NCBI RefSeq assembly: GCF_000368145.1
Contig: NZ_KB849281.1
Span: 197,712-261,711, forward strand
Length of the DNA: 64,000 bases
Direction of reading: 5' to 3'
Source: Acinetobacter guillouiae CIP 63.46
GTDB lineage: Bacteria; Pseudomonadota; Gammaproteobacteria; Pseudomonadales; Moraxellaceae
Positions 35,956 to 47,092 of this stretch are shown here, piece by piece. A program made the position numbers and the translations under genes. The notes beneath the pieces are model-generated. The model searched no databases and was not told the DNA's origin. It worked only from the letters and a program-made list of their open reading frames with translations. Each line of letters starts with the position of its first letter. Position 1 is the stretch's first letter.

Positions 35956-36690
35956 ATGACCGCCATTCCAACCATAGATCTTGTGGACGCACTTGCGACT
36001 GAGTATGCCGACAAATCACCTTCTGAAATTTTAGAACTTGCGCTTTCTCAGCAAGGTGAAATTGCAATTTCATTTTCTGGCGCAGAAGATGTTGTTCTTA
36101 TCGATATGGCACACAATTTAGGTAAACCATTTCGTGTTTTTAGTTTAGATACAGGTCGTTTACACCCTGAAACCTACCAATTTCTTGAAACCGTACGCAA
36201 GCACTATGGGATTAAAATTGAGATTTGCTTTCCAGAAGCCGATGCCGTTCAACAGTTGGTCAATGAAAAAGGTTTATTTAGCTTCTATCAAGATGACCAT
36301 AAAGAATGCTGTGGTATCCGAAAAGTTCAGCCACTACGTAAAAAATTAGCCACTTTAGATGGTTGGATTACTGGGCAACGCAAAGATCAAAGTCCAGGTA
36401 CACGGACGGAAATTCCAGTCATTCAAGCGGATAGCGGTTTTTCTGGTGAAGGCAAACAACTGATTAAATATAACCCATTGGCCAATTGGTCAAGTGCGGA
36501 TGTATGGAACTATATTCGTATGATGGAGATTCCTTATAATCCATTACATGAAAAAGGCTTTATCTCAATTGGCTGCGAACCATGTACCCGTCCAGTATTG
36601 CCAAATCAACATGAACGCGAAGGACGTTGGTGGTGGGAAGAAGCAACACATAAAGAATGTGGCCTACACGCAGGCAATTTAAAAAAGTAA
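35956..36690 (+). CDS. cysH: Assimilatory adenylyl-sulfate (APS-type) reductase
   Basis: This 244-residue enzyme reduces activated sulfate to sulfite. The iron-sulfur ligands Cys118-Cys119 ([12 protein letters not shown]) and Cys207/Cys210 (GCEPCTRPV) are present, and Cys235 in ECGLH is the catalytic thiol. The Cys-Cys pair marks the [4Fe-4S] APS-reductase group rather than the PAPS type of enteric bacteria. AGGAG precedes the ATG by 6 bases. It stands alone here, apart from other cys genes. Confidence 0.94.
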   Translation: MTAIPTIDLVDALATEYADKSPSEILELALSQQGEIAISFSGAEDVVLIDMAHNLGKPFRVFSLDTGRLHPETYQFLETVRKHYGIKIEICFPEADAVQQLVNEKGLFSFYQDDHKECCGIRKVQPLRKKLATLDGWITGQRKDQSPGTRTEIPVIQADSGFSGEGKQLIKYNPLANWSSADVWNYIRMMEIPYNPLHEKGFISIGCEPCTRPVLPNQHEREGRWWWEEATHKECGLHAGNLKK

Positions 36691-36781
36691 TATCAGGAAA
36701 ACTCATTAAAACTCATGAATTTTTATTAACTTAACGTTCATCGAAATGCTTGGATTTTACGCTTAGAAAAGTTTTATACTA

Positions 36782-37012
36782 AGGTTTGTTGATATTTCAT
36801 CTATAGCTTGTGTTCTAGGCTAAAGTTGAGTAGGCAAAGGCATGAAAAAATAGTGAGACTATTTTCAGGTTTCATCACTCAAACTGAGAAATTTTAGCTA
36901 TACCCAGAATGCCAACAAAGCGCTGCATTGTTGGCAACACAAAATGTAACGATGTACCTGATGTTTTCTAACATCACATCGTTGTAAACATGGACGAATG
37001 ATCAACAGACCC
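36782..37012. mobile_element. Decayed MITE-like repeat, copy A
   Basis: This 231-base non-coding repeat is clearly related to 58674-58983. Shared blocks include GTTGA(T/C)ATTTCAT near the left end, GAGACTATTTTC (36855-36866) and ATCAACAGACCC-type sequence at the right end. Terminal repeats are degenerate on the left (GGTTTGTTGATATTTC against GGGTCTGTTGATCATTC). Internal hairpins are GCCAACAA/TTGTTGGC (36911-36935) and AACGATGT with GATGTT/AACATC and ACATCGTT (36948-36983). It lacks about 80 bases of the second half of copy B. It fills most of the gap before atfA. No open frame. Confidence 0.75.
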
Positions 37013-37095
37013 AAGTTACACGGTTCTATAATTCTAACAATTCACCAGCTCATAAATGAGTTGTTGTAGAAATTGCAGTGAGGCAATCCAAGACT

Positions 37096-38517
37096 ATGCG
37101 CCCATTACACCCTATTGATTTTATTTTTTTAAATTTAGAAAAACGTCAACAACCCATGCATGTTGGTGGGTTATTCTTATTTGAAATACCAGAACATGCG
37201 CCTTCTACCTTCATTCAAGATCTTGTTGCAGATATTCGTAATTCAAAATCTATTCCTGTCCCACCCTTTAACAATCGCTTAAGTGGCATGTTTTGGGATG
37301 AAGACGAAGAGTTTGATATCGATCATCATTTCCGTCATATCGCACTACCTCATCCGGGACGTATCCGTGAATTATTGGTTTATATTTCACAGGAACACAG
37401 TTCGTTGATTGACCGAGCAAAGCCACTTTGGACCTGTCATATTATTGAAGGGATTGAAGGCAATCGCTTTGCCATGTATTTTAAAATCCACCATGCCATG
37501 ATTGATGGTGTGGCTGGTATGCGTCTGGTGGAAAAATCATTTTCAAAAGATGCTGACTCCAAAACCATTATTCCGCCTTGGTGTGTCGAAGGTAAACGGG
37601 CAAAACGTTTAAAAGAAACCAAACTGGATAAAGCTAAAAAAATATTCTCTGCCTTAAAAGGGCAAGTTGAAGCAGCACCTAAGGTCACTCAAGAGCTGTT
37701 CCAAACTGTATTTAAAGAAATGGGGAAAAACCCCGATTATGTTTCAAGCTTTCAAGCGCCGAGTAGTTTATTTAATCAACGGGTAAGTTCATCACGTCGT
37801 TTCGCTGCTCAGTCTTTTGAACTTGATCGTTTTAGAGATATTTCCAAAGCTCTTGGTGTAACGATTAATGATGTGGTACTTGCGGTGTGTGCAGGTGCAT
37901 TACGTGATTATTTAATCACACAAGAAGCTTTACCGAAAAAACCTCTGATTGCGATGGTTCCAGCCTCATTACGTGATGATGACTCAGATATGAGTAACCG
38001 TATCACCATGATTTTGGCAAATTTAGGTACACATAAAGAAAGTCCTTTAGAGCGTTTAGACATTATTAAACGCAGTGTACAAAATGCAAAAAATCGTTTT
38101 AAACGTATGAGCTCTGATCAAATCTTAAATTATAGTGCTTTCGTTTTTGGTGCAGCAGGCGTGAATATTGCATCAGGACTTATGCCAAAACGTCAGGCGT
38201 TTAACGTAATCATTTCCAATGTACCTGGACCACGTGAACCTTTGTATTGGAATGGCGCTAAATTAGATGCCCTCTATCCTGTTTCTATTGTTTTGGATGG
38301 TCAGGCACTAAATATCACCATGACCAGTTATTTAGATAAATTAGAAGTCGGTTTAACGGGTTGCCGTAAATCTCTGCCTAAATTGCAGAATCTTCTCACG
38401 CATTTGGAAAATGAAATCCAAAAGTTTGAGCAAATTATTGCAGAGAAAAATGCAGTAGAACTTGCCGACAAAAAGCCAAACGCTCAAGCCAAGGCAAAAA
38501 CGGATCTCAAGATGTAG
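37096..38517 (+). CDS. atfA: Wax ester synthase / diacylglycerol acyltransferase
   Basis: This 473-residue enzyme makes wax esters and triacylglycerol for storage from acyl-CoA and alcohols or diacylglycerol. The active-site motif HHAMIDG has His132 and His133, at the same positions as in A. baylyi AtfA. MRPLHPIDFIF, PLWTCHIIEG and VISNVPGPREPLYW match that protein closely as I recall it. The start is ATG 37096; an in-frame GTG at 37078 adds six residues not present in the family. The MITE-like copy A ends 83 bases upstream. Confidence 0.95.
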   Translation: MRPLHPIDFIFLNLEKRQQPMHVGGLFLFEIPEHAPSTFIQDLVADIRNSKSIPVPPFNNRLSGMFWDEDEEFDIDHHFRHIALPHPGRIRELLVYISQEHSSLIDRAKPLWTCHIIEGIEGNRFAMYFKIHHAMIDGVAGMRLVEKSFSKDADSKTIIPPWCVEGKRAKRLKETKLDKAKKIFSALKGQVEAAPKVTQELFQTVFKEMGKNPDYVSSFQAPSSLFNQRVSSSRRFAAQSFELDRFRDISKALGVTINDVVLAVCAGALRDYLITQEALPKKPLIAMVPASLRDDDSDMSNRITMILANLGTHKESPLERLDIIKRSVQNAKNRFKRMSSDQILNYSAFVFGAAGVNIASGLMPKRQAFNVIISNVPGPREPLYWNGAKLDALYPVSIVLDGQALNITMTSYLDKLEVGLTGCRKSLPKLQNLLTHLENEIQKFEQIIAEKNAVELADKKPNAQAKAKTDLKM

Positions 38518-38595
38518 CGAAGGAATCTGTTGCAGCACGAAAGTCAGTATAGGATTTTATAATTGATTTAGAGATAAAAACTTAAATTGATTCAA

Positions 38596-38622
38596 AAATT
38601 AAGGGGCTAATATATGCCCCTT
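38596..38622 (-). terminator. Terminator of the small minus-strand ORF
   Basis: AAGGGGC (38601-38607) pairs with GCCCCTT (38616-38622), followed on the minus strand by a T5 run. It overlaps the stop codon of the small gene. It also lies about 85 bases past atfA on the plus strand. Confidence 0.65.
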
Positions 38623-38794
38623 AATCTTTAACATTACGACACTTATTTAACAGTTGATGACAGACATTAACCACCATGTCTTTAGTGATTTTCACTTCTT
38701 GACCATTGTCATCTAACATAACACATGTATTTTTAGGCTGGCTTTCCAACACATGCTTGATACTACGACTGATTAATTGTTCACTTACACTCAT
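38621..38794 (-). CDS. Small conserved-looking protein (57 aa), PA1571-like
   Basis: A 57-residue frame begins MSVSEQLISRSIKHVL and contains CVMLDDNGQEVKITKDMVVN. GAGGT lies 6 bases before the ATG and a terminator follows its stop, both of which argue that it is real. The pattern of a short strand with D-x-GQEVxIT followed by an MV helix recalls the PA1571 family of short proteobacterial proteins; this is from memory. Function unknown. It sits between convergent atfA and codirectional rng. Confidence 0.65.
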   Translation of the reverse strand: MSVSEQLISRSIKHVLESQPKNTCVMLDDNGQEVKITKDMVVNVCHQLLNKCRNVKD

Positions 38795-38926
38795 TTTATG
38801 ACCTCACTTGCTAAGACTGTGAAAGGGAGAAAGTCTTTGGCTACCTTTGTAATCTAGTATTGTGAAATCAGTTCAAAAAGTAAAATTTCAGATGTAACAA
38901 CTGTTTAACGACATCCTGTTACAATT

Positions 38927-40381
38927 TCAACTCAAAATGATATCGTATTGCTCTTGCGTGTATAAATTTTCGACTTGGAATTTAATCACGCGATTAATAA
39001 AATGCTCTAAATCCGCGACAGCTGGGGCTTCCGCAGTTAATAGGCGATCAATCACCGATGGATGACCGATAACAGTAAAGCCACTCTTAGACTCATAAGC
39101 ACGGGTATATCTTAAGATTTCTCGAAAAATTTCGTAACACACTGTCTCTGCTGTTTTCACAAATCCGCGCCCTTGACAGGTCGGACATGATTCACACAAC
39201 AAATGCTCTAATGATTCACGGGTACGTTTACGTGTCATTTCAACTAAGCCAAGTTCAGAGACTTGGGTAATCTTGGTTTTTGCATGGTCACGTTCCAGCA
39301 TTTTATCAAACTGGTTCATGACCTCTTCACGATGTACAGCTTCCTGCATATCAATGAAGTCAATAATAATAATGCCACCCAAATTACGTAAGCGTAATTG
39401 GCGCGCAATCACCTGTGTCGCTTCCATATTGGTTTTAAACACAGTGTCTTCTAGCGTACGGCCACCGACATACGAACCTGTATTGACATCAATTGTGGTC
39501 ATCGCTTCAGTCTGATCTATCATCAGATAACCACCTGACTTCAAAGCTACACGGGTTTGTAATGCTTTTTGGATATCTTCTTCAACATTGTACAAATCAA
39601 AAAGTGGACGCTCACCAGGATAGTGCTGCAAGCGGCTTTCCATACTCGGTACAAATTCACAAACGAACTCTTGCAACTTGGCATGTATTTCCCGTGAATC
39701 GACATAAATTGTTGCCGTATCATCATTGGCTAAATCGCGAATAACACGTTGTGGTAAAGGAAGTTCTTCAAAAATCAGCGAAGGTACTGCAATAATTTTT
39801 TGTTTTTTCTGAATAAATTCCCAAAGCTTGGCTAAATATGCCATATCTTGAGCAATTGAAGCCTCTTCAATTCCTTCAGCGGCTGTACGTACAATCACTG
39901 AACCCGGCAACTTATGCTCGCTTTGAATTCTTTCAATCATCGAGCGTAAACGGTCACGTTCTTCTTCAGACTCAATCCGTTGCGATACACCAATATGACT
40001 GCCATATGGCATCAAGACAAGATAACGAGATGGGATAGAAAGATCGGTACTGAGTCGCGCACCTTTAGTGCCCAACATGTCTTTCATCACTTGAACCGTC
40101 AGAATTTGACCGGGTTGTAATAACTCAAAGACATTTGGCGTAGGTTGATTACGCGGCCAAATCATATCATTGATGTGTAAGAATGCAGTACGAGATAACC
40201 CGATATCGACAAAGGCTGCTTGCATCCCTGGAAGTACACGGACAACTTTTCCTTTATAAATATTCCCGACTAACCCGCGTTTAACAGTTCGTTCAACAAA
40301 CAGTTCGTTGACCGTACCATTTTGAATTAGCGCCACACGACATTCCATAGGTGTGACGTTAATCAATAACTCGTCAGACAT
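38927..40381 (-). CDS. rng: Ribonuclease G
   Basis: This 484-residue endoribonuclease of the RNase E/G family matures the 5' end of 16S rRNA and degrades mRNA. The N-terminal S1 domain (about 35-125, with NIYKGKVVRVLPGMQAAFVD) is followed by the metal site IDVNTGSY and the zinc-link CESCPTCQGRG near 400. It lacks the long C-terminal scaffold of RNase E. ATG 40381 is preferred to the TTG at 40393. It follows maf by about 50 bases in the mre cluster. Confidence 0.94.
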   Translation of the reverse strand: MSDELLINVTPMECRVALIQNGTVNELFVERTVKRGLVGNIYKGKVVRVLPGMQAAFVDIGLSRTAFLHINDMIWPRNQPTPNVFELLQPGQILTVQVMKDMLGTKGARLSTDLSIPSRYLVLMPYGSHIGVSQRIESEEERDRLRSMIERIQSEHKLPGSVIVRTAAEGIEEASIAQDMAYLAKLWEFIQKKQKIIAVPSLIFEELPLPQRVIRDLANDDTATIYVDSREIHAKLQEFVCEFVPSMESRLQHYPGERPLFDLYNVEEDIQKALQTRVALKSGGYLMIDQTEAMTTIDVNTGSYVGGRTLEDTVFKTNMEATQVIARQLRLRNLGGIIIIDFIDMQEAVHREEVMNQFDKMLERDHAKTKITQVSELGLVEMTRKRTRESLEHLLCESCPTCQGRGFVKTAETVCYEIFREILRYTRAYESKSGFTVIGHPSVIDRLLTAEAPAVADLEHFINRVIKFQVENLYTQEQYDIILS

Positions 40382-40432
40382 AACTAAACTCAAAACATTA
40401 TAAAAATTCTTTTCAGCAGTTAATTTAGTGCC

Positions 40433-40999
40433 TCAACTGCGCTGATCTATACGATCAAGTAACTGTATCGTTTCATGCAACGGTAGCCCAACCACATTGC
40501 TATAACTACCCTTTATACCTGTCACATACTTTGCCGCAATGCCTTGAATTGCATATGCGCCAGCTTTCCCCAAAGGTTCACCTGTAGCCCAATATTCTTC
40601 CATATCATTCAGACTGAATTGTTGGAACTCAACTTCCGTGCGAACCACGACACTCAATAATTGATGTGCATTTGCAACACAAACACCTGTCAACACTTCA
40701 TGTTTTTGACCTGACAATAATGTCCATATTTCAAAAGCATGCTGCTTAGATGTTGGTTTCCCAATAATTTGATTGGCAAAAACCAAGCTTGTATCTGCTG
40801 CAATAACAGTGCTTTGCGGATGCAACGCCAATACCACTTTGGCTTTGCTTTCAGCCAAACGTTGTACATACTGCTCAATCTGTTCATGTTCCAAGACAGA
40901 TTCATCAATATCTGGGCTGTGGATGCTAAAATCCAAGCCCACTTGTAAAAGCAGCTCTTTACGCCTTGGTGAGCCTGAGGCCAGAATTAAATGCGCCAT
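40433..40999 (-). CDS. maf: Maf-family nucleoside triphosphate pyrophosphatase
   Basis: This 188-residue protein starts MAHLILASGSPRRKELL, the Maf signature, and continues with SPDIDES and VIAADTSLVF. Maf proteins hydrolyse non-canonical or surplus nucleoside triphosphates and are linked to septum formation. ATG 40999 lies inside the 3' end of mreD (13-base overlap) with AAGAAG just before it. A longer frame to 41059 would overlap mreD further and has no family match. Cotranscription with mreBCD and rng is likely. Confidence 0.93.
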   Translation of the reverse strand: MAHLILASGSPRRKELLLQVGLDFSIHSPDIDESVLEHEQIEQYVQRLAESKAKVVLALHPQSTVIAADTSLVFANQIIGKPTSKQHAFEIWTLLSGQKHEVLTGVCVANAHQLLSVVVRTEVEFQQFSLNDMEEYWATGEPLGKAGAYAIQGIAAKYVTGIKGSYSNVVGLPLHETIQLLDRIDQRS

Positions 41000-41484
41000 C
41001 TTCTTAATAAATAATAAAGAACTGGCCAGCAAAAAATACTCGAAACCAATGTTTGCCAATGACGGGTAATCGAAAAATGCGTACCAGCCATCACTTGCGC
41101 CATAAAGGTAAAGACCAAATGCGCGAGAATTGCAAACATACTAATAATCCAAAGATTACTAAATGTCAGTACACGTCTTTCTCGAATAAAATAGCGAGTT
41201 AAAAATGCAATCAGCACATAGCTCAATGCATTCATCCCCAAAGGTGCATCTAACAATAAGTCAGTAAATAGCCCCATGGTAAATGCAAACCAAATTCCAC
41301 ACCATGTAGGCTGACACAGCACCCAAAATAGCATGATTAAAAACATATACAGTGGCCGCCATCCTGCTAATGCATAGGACATCGGATAAACCACTAAAAT
41401 TGAACCAATAATAATTGAGACAACAATAATCCATAATGGATCTTTACGTTGCTTTTCAGAAGGTAATTTCTTAGCGATCAACAT
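40987..41484 (-). CDS. mreD: Rod shape-determining protein MreD
   Basis: This 165-residue inner-membrane protein has about five hydrophobic segments, partner of MreC and MreB in the elongation complex. The order mreB, mreC, mreD, maf, rng is the classic proteobacterial one and supports the call more than sequence does, as MreD is poorly conserved. It overlaps the mreC stop by 14 bases and is overlapped by maf. Confidence 0.9.
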   Translation of the reverse strand: MLIAKKLPSEKQRKDPLWIIVVSIIIGSILVVYPMSYALAGWRPLYMFLIMLFWVLCQPTWCGIWFAFTMGLFTDLLLDAPLGMNALSYVLIAFLTRYFIRERRVLTFSNLWIISMFAILAHLVFTFMAQVMAGTHFSITRHWQTLVSSIFCWPVLYYLLRRWRI

Positions 41485-42328
41485 TTGGCTGCTCCATCGC
41501 TAAAGAATCAGAGAAAAGTACCACAACATGATGACCACCTGCTAATTGTGCAGCTGGAACCACATCAATTTGCGCAAACTCACCCGTGTTATGACGCATG
41601 ACTTTAGATACAGAACCGACCAAATAGCCTGCTGGGAAATGTTGCCCCAAACCTGAACTATAAACTTTATCACCCACTTTGATATTGGCACTTGTTGGAA
41701 CATATTCCATTTTCAAATGTCCTAAATCACCAGTACCCGTCACGATGGCGCGCATACCTGAGCTTTCTAAACGTACAGATAAAGAATGTTCTTTATCGGA
41801 AAGCAACATGACACGGCTACTATGTGGATAGACGTTGATGATTTGCCCCATGATTCCTTTATCATCTAAAACGGTTTGCCCAACTTTTAAATGATTGGCT
41901 TCACCACGGTTAATGATAATGATATGACGCAATGGGTCAGCATCGGTTCCAATCACTTCTGCAATTTCCATACGTCCATCGATAATCAATGGCGTATCGA
42001 GCAAACCACGTAAACGGGTATTTTCAGCAGAAAGTTCAGAGAGTTTTTGCAGACGTACTTGAGCCTGAAGCAATTCAGCTTGCATCGCGGTATTTTCACG
42101 ACGTAACTGAGCCTCAGATTTAGTTTGTTGATTTAGCCATTCTTTCGACAATACAGGATAGCTTGCTAAGGCATAAATTGGATTATATGCCGCATACAAG
42201 ACATCTCTTGCAGGTTGAATCACTTGTGGCATGCGCCAGTTAAAAAACAGCACTACCAAACAAGTGATGACCGCAATGATGAACGAGCGAAAAGATGGCG
42301 GTTGTCTTGAAAAGAGATTCGGTTGCAC
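41471..42328 (-). CDS. mreC: Rod shape-determining protein MreC
   Basis: This 285-residue protein has one N-terminal membrane anchor (about 15-32), a coiled coil (about 68-100) and a periplasmic beta-rich domain with MLLSDKEHSLSVRLESSG and VVPAAQLAGGHHVVVLF. It links MreB to cell-wall enzymes. The start is GTG at 42328, with GGATGAGG just upstream. It follows mreB by 31 bases. Confidence 0.92.
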   Translation of the reverse strand: MQPNLFSRQPPSFRSFIIAVITCLVVLFFNWRMPQVIQPARDVLYAAYNPIYALASYPVLSKEWLNQQTKSEAQLRRENTAMQAELLQAQVRLQKLSELSAENTRLRGLLDTPLIIDGRMEIAEVIGTDADPLRHIIIINRGEANHLKVGQTVLDDKGIMGQIINVYPHSSRVMLLSDKEHSLSVRLESSGMRAIVTGTGDLGHLKMEYVPTSANIKVGDKVYSSGLGQHFPAGYLVGSVSKVMRHNTGEFAQIDVVPAAQLAGGHHVVVLFSDSLAMEQPNVDR

Positions 42329-42359
42329 CGCCTCATCCTTAAACTTAATCGAGTATAGT

Positions 42360-43409
<1,050 letters not shown>

Positions 43410-43534
43410 TCAGTTTAAACTTTATATGGACGCAAGATGGCAACTTTAACTAAATGTGATGATTTGAACAAGTCAATCGCTTATTATAACGCACGATATT
43501 TTGAATTTTTTTAAAACTGATTAGGTGAGACATC

Positions 43535-43849
43535 ATGTCAAGTTCAGATGTTCAGCATTCTGCAGAATTAAATGCACAAACTGTATCGCAAATCGCCAAT
43601 CTTGCTCGATTGTCGCTGAATGATACGCAATCTGCTGAATATGCTCAAAGTTTAAATAAAATCTTAGGGATGATGGAGACCTTAAAAGCGATCAATACCG
43701 ATGGTGTTGAGCCACTTAAGAGCCCATTTGATAATCCGCAACCACTTCGTCCAGATGTCGTGACTGAAGCGAACCATCGTGAAGAATATCAAGCCATTGC
43801 TCCTGCAACTCAGGATGGTTTGTACCTCGTTCCGAGAGTGATTGAATAA
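43535..43849 (+). CDS. gatC: Asp/Glu-tRNA amidotransferase subunit C
   Basis: This 104-residue small subunit stabilises GatA in the GatCAB complex, which converts Glu-tRNA(Gln) or Asp-tRNA(Asn) to the amide form. VSQIANLARLSLNDTQSAEY and LKSPFDNPQPLRPD are typical. AGGTGAG lies before the ATG. gatA follows after 52 bases and gatB overlaps gatA, forming one operon. The promoter lies in the 134-base gap shared with mreB. Confidence 0.94.
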   Translation: MSSSDVQHSAELNAQTVSQIANLARLSLNDTQSAEYAQSLNKILGMMETLKAINTDGVEPLKSPFDNPQPLRPDVVTEANHREEYQAIAPATQDGLYLVPRVIE

Positions 43850-43901
43850 TATTTGATCAAATGAACTTATTTTAAAAAATTAATCGTAAAGAATTGTACT
43901 C

Positions 43902-45380
43902 ATGACTGATTTACACCGTTTATCGATTCGTGAAATGACAGAAGGCTTAAAATCTGCCCAATTTTCATCTCGTGAATTGACTCAGCATTATTTGGACCGT
44001 ATTGCGAAAATTGATGATCGTGTCAAATCGTATGTAACGGTCACTCCCGAACAAGCATTGGCTCAAGCTGATGCTGCTGACAACTTACTAAAATCTGGAA
44101 CTGCTGGCGTATTGACTGGTGTTCCACTGGCGCATAAAGATATTTTCTGTACCCAAGGGATTAAAACCACTGCGGGTTCAAAAATGCTGGACAACTTCAT
44201 TTCACCTTATGATGCAACTGTGGTGGCGAAAGCCAAAGCAGCTGGCCTAGTGACTTTAGGTAAAGTGAACATGGATGAATTCGCAATGGGTTCAACCTCT
44301 GAAAGTTCATTCTACGGCGCGACTAAAAACCCATGGAACTTAGAACATGTTCCAGGTGGCTCTTCTGGTGGTTCTGCGGCTGTTGTTGCGGCTGATCTTG
44401 CACCGCTTGCAACAGGTACCGACACAGGTGGTTCAATTCGCCAGCCTGCTTCTTTCTGTGGCTTAACCGGTCTTAAACCGACCTATGGCCGTGTCTCTCG
44501 TTTCGGGATGATTGCATTTGCGTCATCACTTGATCAAGGTGGCCCAATGGCACGTTCTGCTGAAGACTGTGCCTTTTTGATGAACACCATTGCTGGACAT
44601 GACCTCAAAGATTCAACCTCAATCAACAAAGAAGTGGATGACTATGTTGCAAACTTAAATGCAACAGCAGTGAAAGGTTTACGTATTGGTATTCCAAAAC
44701 AATACTTCAATGTTCAAGGCCTTGATGCAGAAGTTAAGGCACGTGTTGAAGAATCTTTGAAAAAATTACAAGACATGGGCGCGACATTGGTTGAGATTGA
44801 CCTCAACATGACTGAAGCCTATGTACCAACTTATTATTTGATCGCACCTGCGGAAGCGTCTTCTAACTTGTCACGTTATGACGGTGTTCGCTATGGCTAC
44901 CGTTGTGAAAACCCAACTGATATTTTAGATCTCTATAAACGCTCTCGCTCAGAAGCGTTTGGTGCAGAAGTACAACGTCGTATCTTGATCGGTACTTATG
45001 CGCTTTCTGCTGGTTATTACGATGCTTACTACGTGAAAGCACAAAAAGTTCGTCGTTTAATCCAACAGGATTTCTTAAAAGCTTTTGAAAATGTCGATGT
45101 GATTGCAGCACCATCTGCACCAACAACAGCATACAAAATCGGTGCGAACTTGAGTCCAACCGAAATGTATTTAGGTGATATCTATACACTTGCGGTGAAC
45201 TTGGCGGGCTTACCAGCCATTAACGCACCTGTTGGTTTTGATACGAATAATCTCCCAGTAGGTTTACAGTTAATTGGTAACTATTGGTCAGAATCACAAT
45301 TACTTTCAATTGTGCATCAATATCAACAAAATACAGATTGGCATACTAAACGTGCGGCTATTGCTGAGGAGAATGCATAA
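43902..45380 (+). CDS. gatA: Asp/Glu-tRNA amidotransferase subunit A
   Basis: This 492-residue amidase releases ammonia from glutamine for the tRNA amidation. The Ser-Ser-Lys triad is visible: Lys79 (PLAHKDIFC), Ser154 (PGGSSGGS) and Ser178 ([14 protein letters not shown]), at positions normal for GatA. Its TAA shares a base with the gatB ATG, so translation is coupled. Confidence 0.96.
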   Translation: MTDLHRLSIREMTEGLKSAQFSSRELTQHYLDRIAKIDDRVKSYVTVTPEQALAQADAADNLLKSGTAGVLTGVPLAHKDIFCTQGIKTTAGSKMLDNFISPYDATVVAKAKAAGLVTLGKVNMDEFAMGSTSESSFYGATKNPWNLEHVPGGSSGGSAAVVAADLAPLATGTDTGGSIRQPASFCGLTGLKPTYGRVSRFGMIAFASSLDQGGPMARSAEDCAFLMNTIAGHDLKDSTSINKEVDDYVANLNATAVKGLRIGIPKQYFNVQGLDAEVKARVEESLKKLQDMGATLVEIDLNMTEAYVPTYYLIAPAEASSNLSRYDGVRYGYRCENPTDILDLYKRSRSEAFGAEVQRRILIGTYALSAGYYDAYYVKAQKVRRLIQQDFLKAFENVDVIAAPSAPTTAYKIGANLSPTEMYLGDIYTLAVNLAGLPAINAPVGFDTNNLPVGLQLIGNYWSESQLLSIVHQYQQNTDWHTKRAAIAEENA

Positions 45381-46861
45381 TGACTGAAGCTCAAAAGTTA
45401 GCACCATCCGTGTCAAAGCTGATTGACGGTTGGGAAGTCGTTATTGGTATTGAGATTCACACTCAACTTGCAACTCAGTCTAAAATCTTTTCAGGTTCAT
45501 CAACTGAATTTGGTCAAGACCCAAATACTCAAGCCAGCCTAGTTGACTTGGCAATGCCGGGTGTACTTCCTGTGTTAAACCAAGAAGTGGTTGATCTTGC
45601 AATTCGTTTTGGTTTGGGGATTGATGCCTATATCGACCAAGCCTCTGTATTTGCGCGTAAGAACTACTTTTACCCAGACTCGCCAAAAGGCTACCAGATC
45701 AGCCAGATGGACAATCCTATCGTTGGGCTAGGTCATATCGATATCCAGCTTGAAGATGGCACAGTGAAGCGTATAGGCGTGACTCGTGCGCATTTGGAAG
45801 AAGATGCAGGTAAATCGATTCACGATCAATTCGAAGGCATGTCTGGCATCGACTTAAACCGCGCTGGCACCCCTTTACTTGAAATCGTGTCTGAACCTGA
45901 TATGCGTTCAGTTGAAGAAGCTGTTGCTTATATCAAATCGATTCACACTTTGGTGCGTTGGTTAGGGATTTCTGACGGCAACATGGCTGAAGGTTCATTC
46001 CGTGCTGACTGTAACGTATCGTTACGTCGTCCGGGGCAACCATTTGGTACCCGTTGTGAGTTAAAAAACCTCAACTCATTCCGTTTTATCGAACAAGCCA
46101 TCAATGTTGAAATTCAACGTCAAATGGACATCTTGGAAGATGGCGGTCGTATTGATCAAGAAACCCGTTTGTTCGATCCAAACAAAATGGAAACACGTTC
46201 AATGCGTTCTAAGGAAGAAGCCAACGATTACCGTTACTTCCCTGACCCTGACTTGCTTCCAGTGATCATTGCAAATGAGCAAATTGAAGCTGCTCGTGCT
46301 GCACTTCCAGAGTTACCTAAAGCACGTCGTGCGCGTTTTATCGCGGACTTTGCTGTAACTGAATATGATGCACATGTACTGACTCTATCTCGTGAATTGG
46401 CTGACTTCTATGAAGCGGTTGTTACTGCTTCTGGCGGTGCGGCTCAAGGTAAAGTTGCTGCAAACTGGGTGATGGGTGAATTCTCAGGTGCTTTAAATAA
46501 AGCCAGCCTTGAACTTCAAGATTCTCCTGTTTCAGCAGAACAACTTGGCGGGATGATCGCACGTATTGTTGACAACACGATTAGCGGTAAGATTGCCAAG
46601 CAAGTGTTTGGCTTTATGTGGGAAGAAGGCAAAACTGCAGATGACATCATTGCTGAAAAAGGCTTGAAACAGGAAACTGATACAGGTGCCATTGAAGCCA
46701 TCATCAAAGAAGTGCTTGCTGCCAATGAGAAGATGGTTGAAGAGTATAAATCTGGTAAAGAGAAAGCATTCAATGGTCTAGTTGGTCAAGTGATGAAAGC
46801 CTCTCGTGGTAAAGCCAATCCTGCTCAAGTCAATGAATTGATGAAGAAATTGATTGGTTAA
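45380..46861 (+). CDS. gatB: Asp/Glu-tRNA amidotransferase subunit B
   Basis: This 493-residue kinase subunit activates the tRNA-bound carboxylate and binds the tRNA with its C-terminal YqeY-like tail. [13 protein letters not shown] and the [18 protein letters not shown] segment are hallmarks, and [13 protein letters not shown] follows. AGGAG lies 10 bases before the ATG, inside gatA. It ends the operon at the terminator 46880-46908. Confidence 0.96.
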   Translation: MTEAQKLAPSVSKLIDGWEVVIGIEIHTQLATQSKIFSGSSTEFGQDPNTQASLVDLAMPGVLPVLNQEVVDLAIRFGLGIDAYIDQASVFARKNYFYPDSPKGYQISQMDNPIVGLGHIDIQLEDGTVKRIGVTRAHLEEDAGKSIHDQFEGMSGIDLNRAGTPLLEIVSEPDMRSVEEAVAYIKSIHTLVRWLGISDGNMAEGSFRADCNVSLRRPGQPFGTRCELKNLNSFRFIEQAINVEIQRQMDILEDGGRIDQETRLFDPNKMETRSMRSKEEANDYRYFPDPDLLPVIIANEQIEAARAALPELPKARRARFIADFAVTEYDAHVLTLSRELADFYEAVVTASGGAAQGKVAANWVMGEFSGALNKASLELQDSPVSAEQLGGMIARIVDNTISGKIAKQVFGFMWEEGKTADDIIAEKGLKQETDTGAIEAIIKEVLAANEKMVEEYKSGKEKAFNGLVGQVMKASRGKANPAQVNELMKKLIG

Positions 46862-46879
46862 GCTGATTTAATTTTAAAA

Positions 46880-46908
46880 GAAAACCCGCATTAGAGCGGG
46901 TTTTCTTT
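46880..46908 (+). terminator. Terminator of gatCAB
   Basis: AAAACCCGC and GCGGGTTTT pair around ATTAGA, followed by CTTTG. It lies 20 bases past the gatB stop. Confidence 0.85.
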
Positions 46909-46995
46909 GTTTAAAGCGTTGGTATGTTTAGCTTTTTAAAAATTTGGTTATATTCAAATCTATTATTTTCTTTCAAAATTTTTTATCTGGGAAAG

Positions 46996-47033
46996 CGCCC
47001 TCACCCCAGCCCTCTCCCGGAGGGAGAGGGAGC
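46996..47033. repeat. GC-rich REP-like palindrome
   Basis: CCCTCTCCC-GGA-GGGAGAGGG (47010-47030) is a perfect 9-base stem preceded by CGCCCTCACCCCAG. The element is far richer in G and C than its surroundings. Similar CCCTCACCC...CTCTCCC sequences are dispersed in many gammaproteobacterial genomes, which I recall but cannot check. It lies in the 374-base gap 46862-47235, which holds no gene. Confidence 0.7.
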
Positions 47034-47092
47034 GTCATCTGATTTTAATCATATTATTAATCTCATACTTTTTACGAGATAAGAAGCATAAC

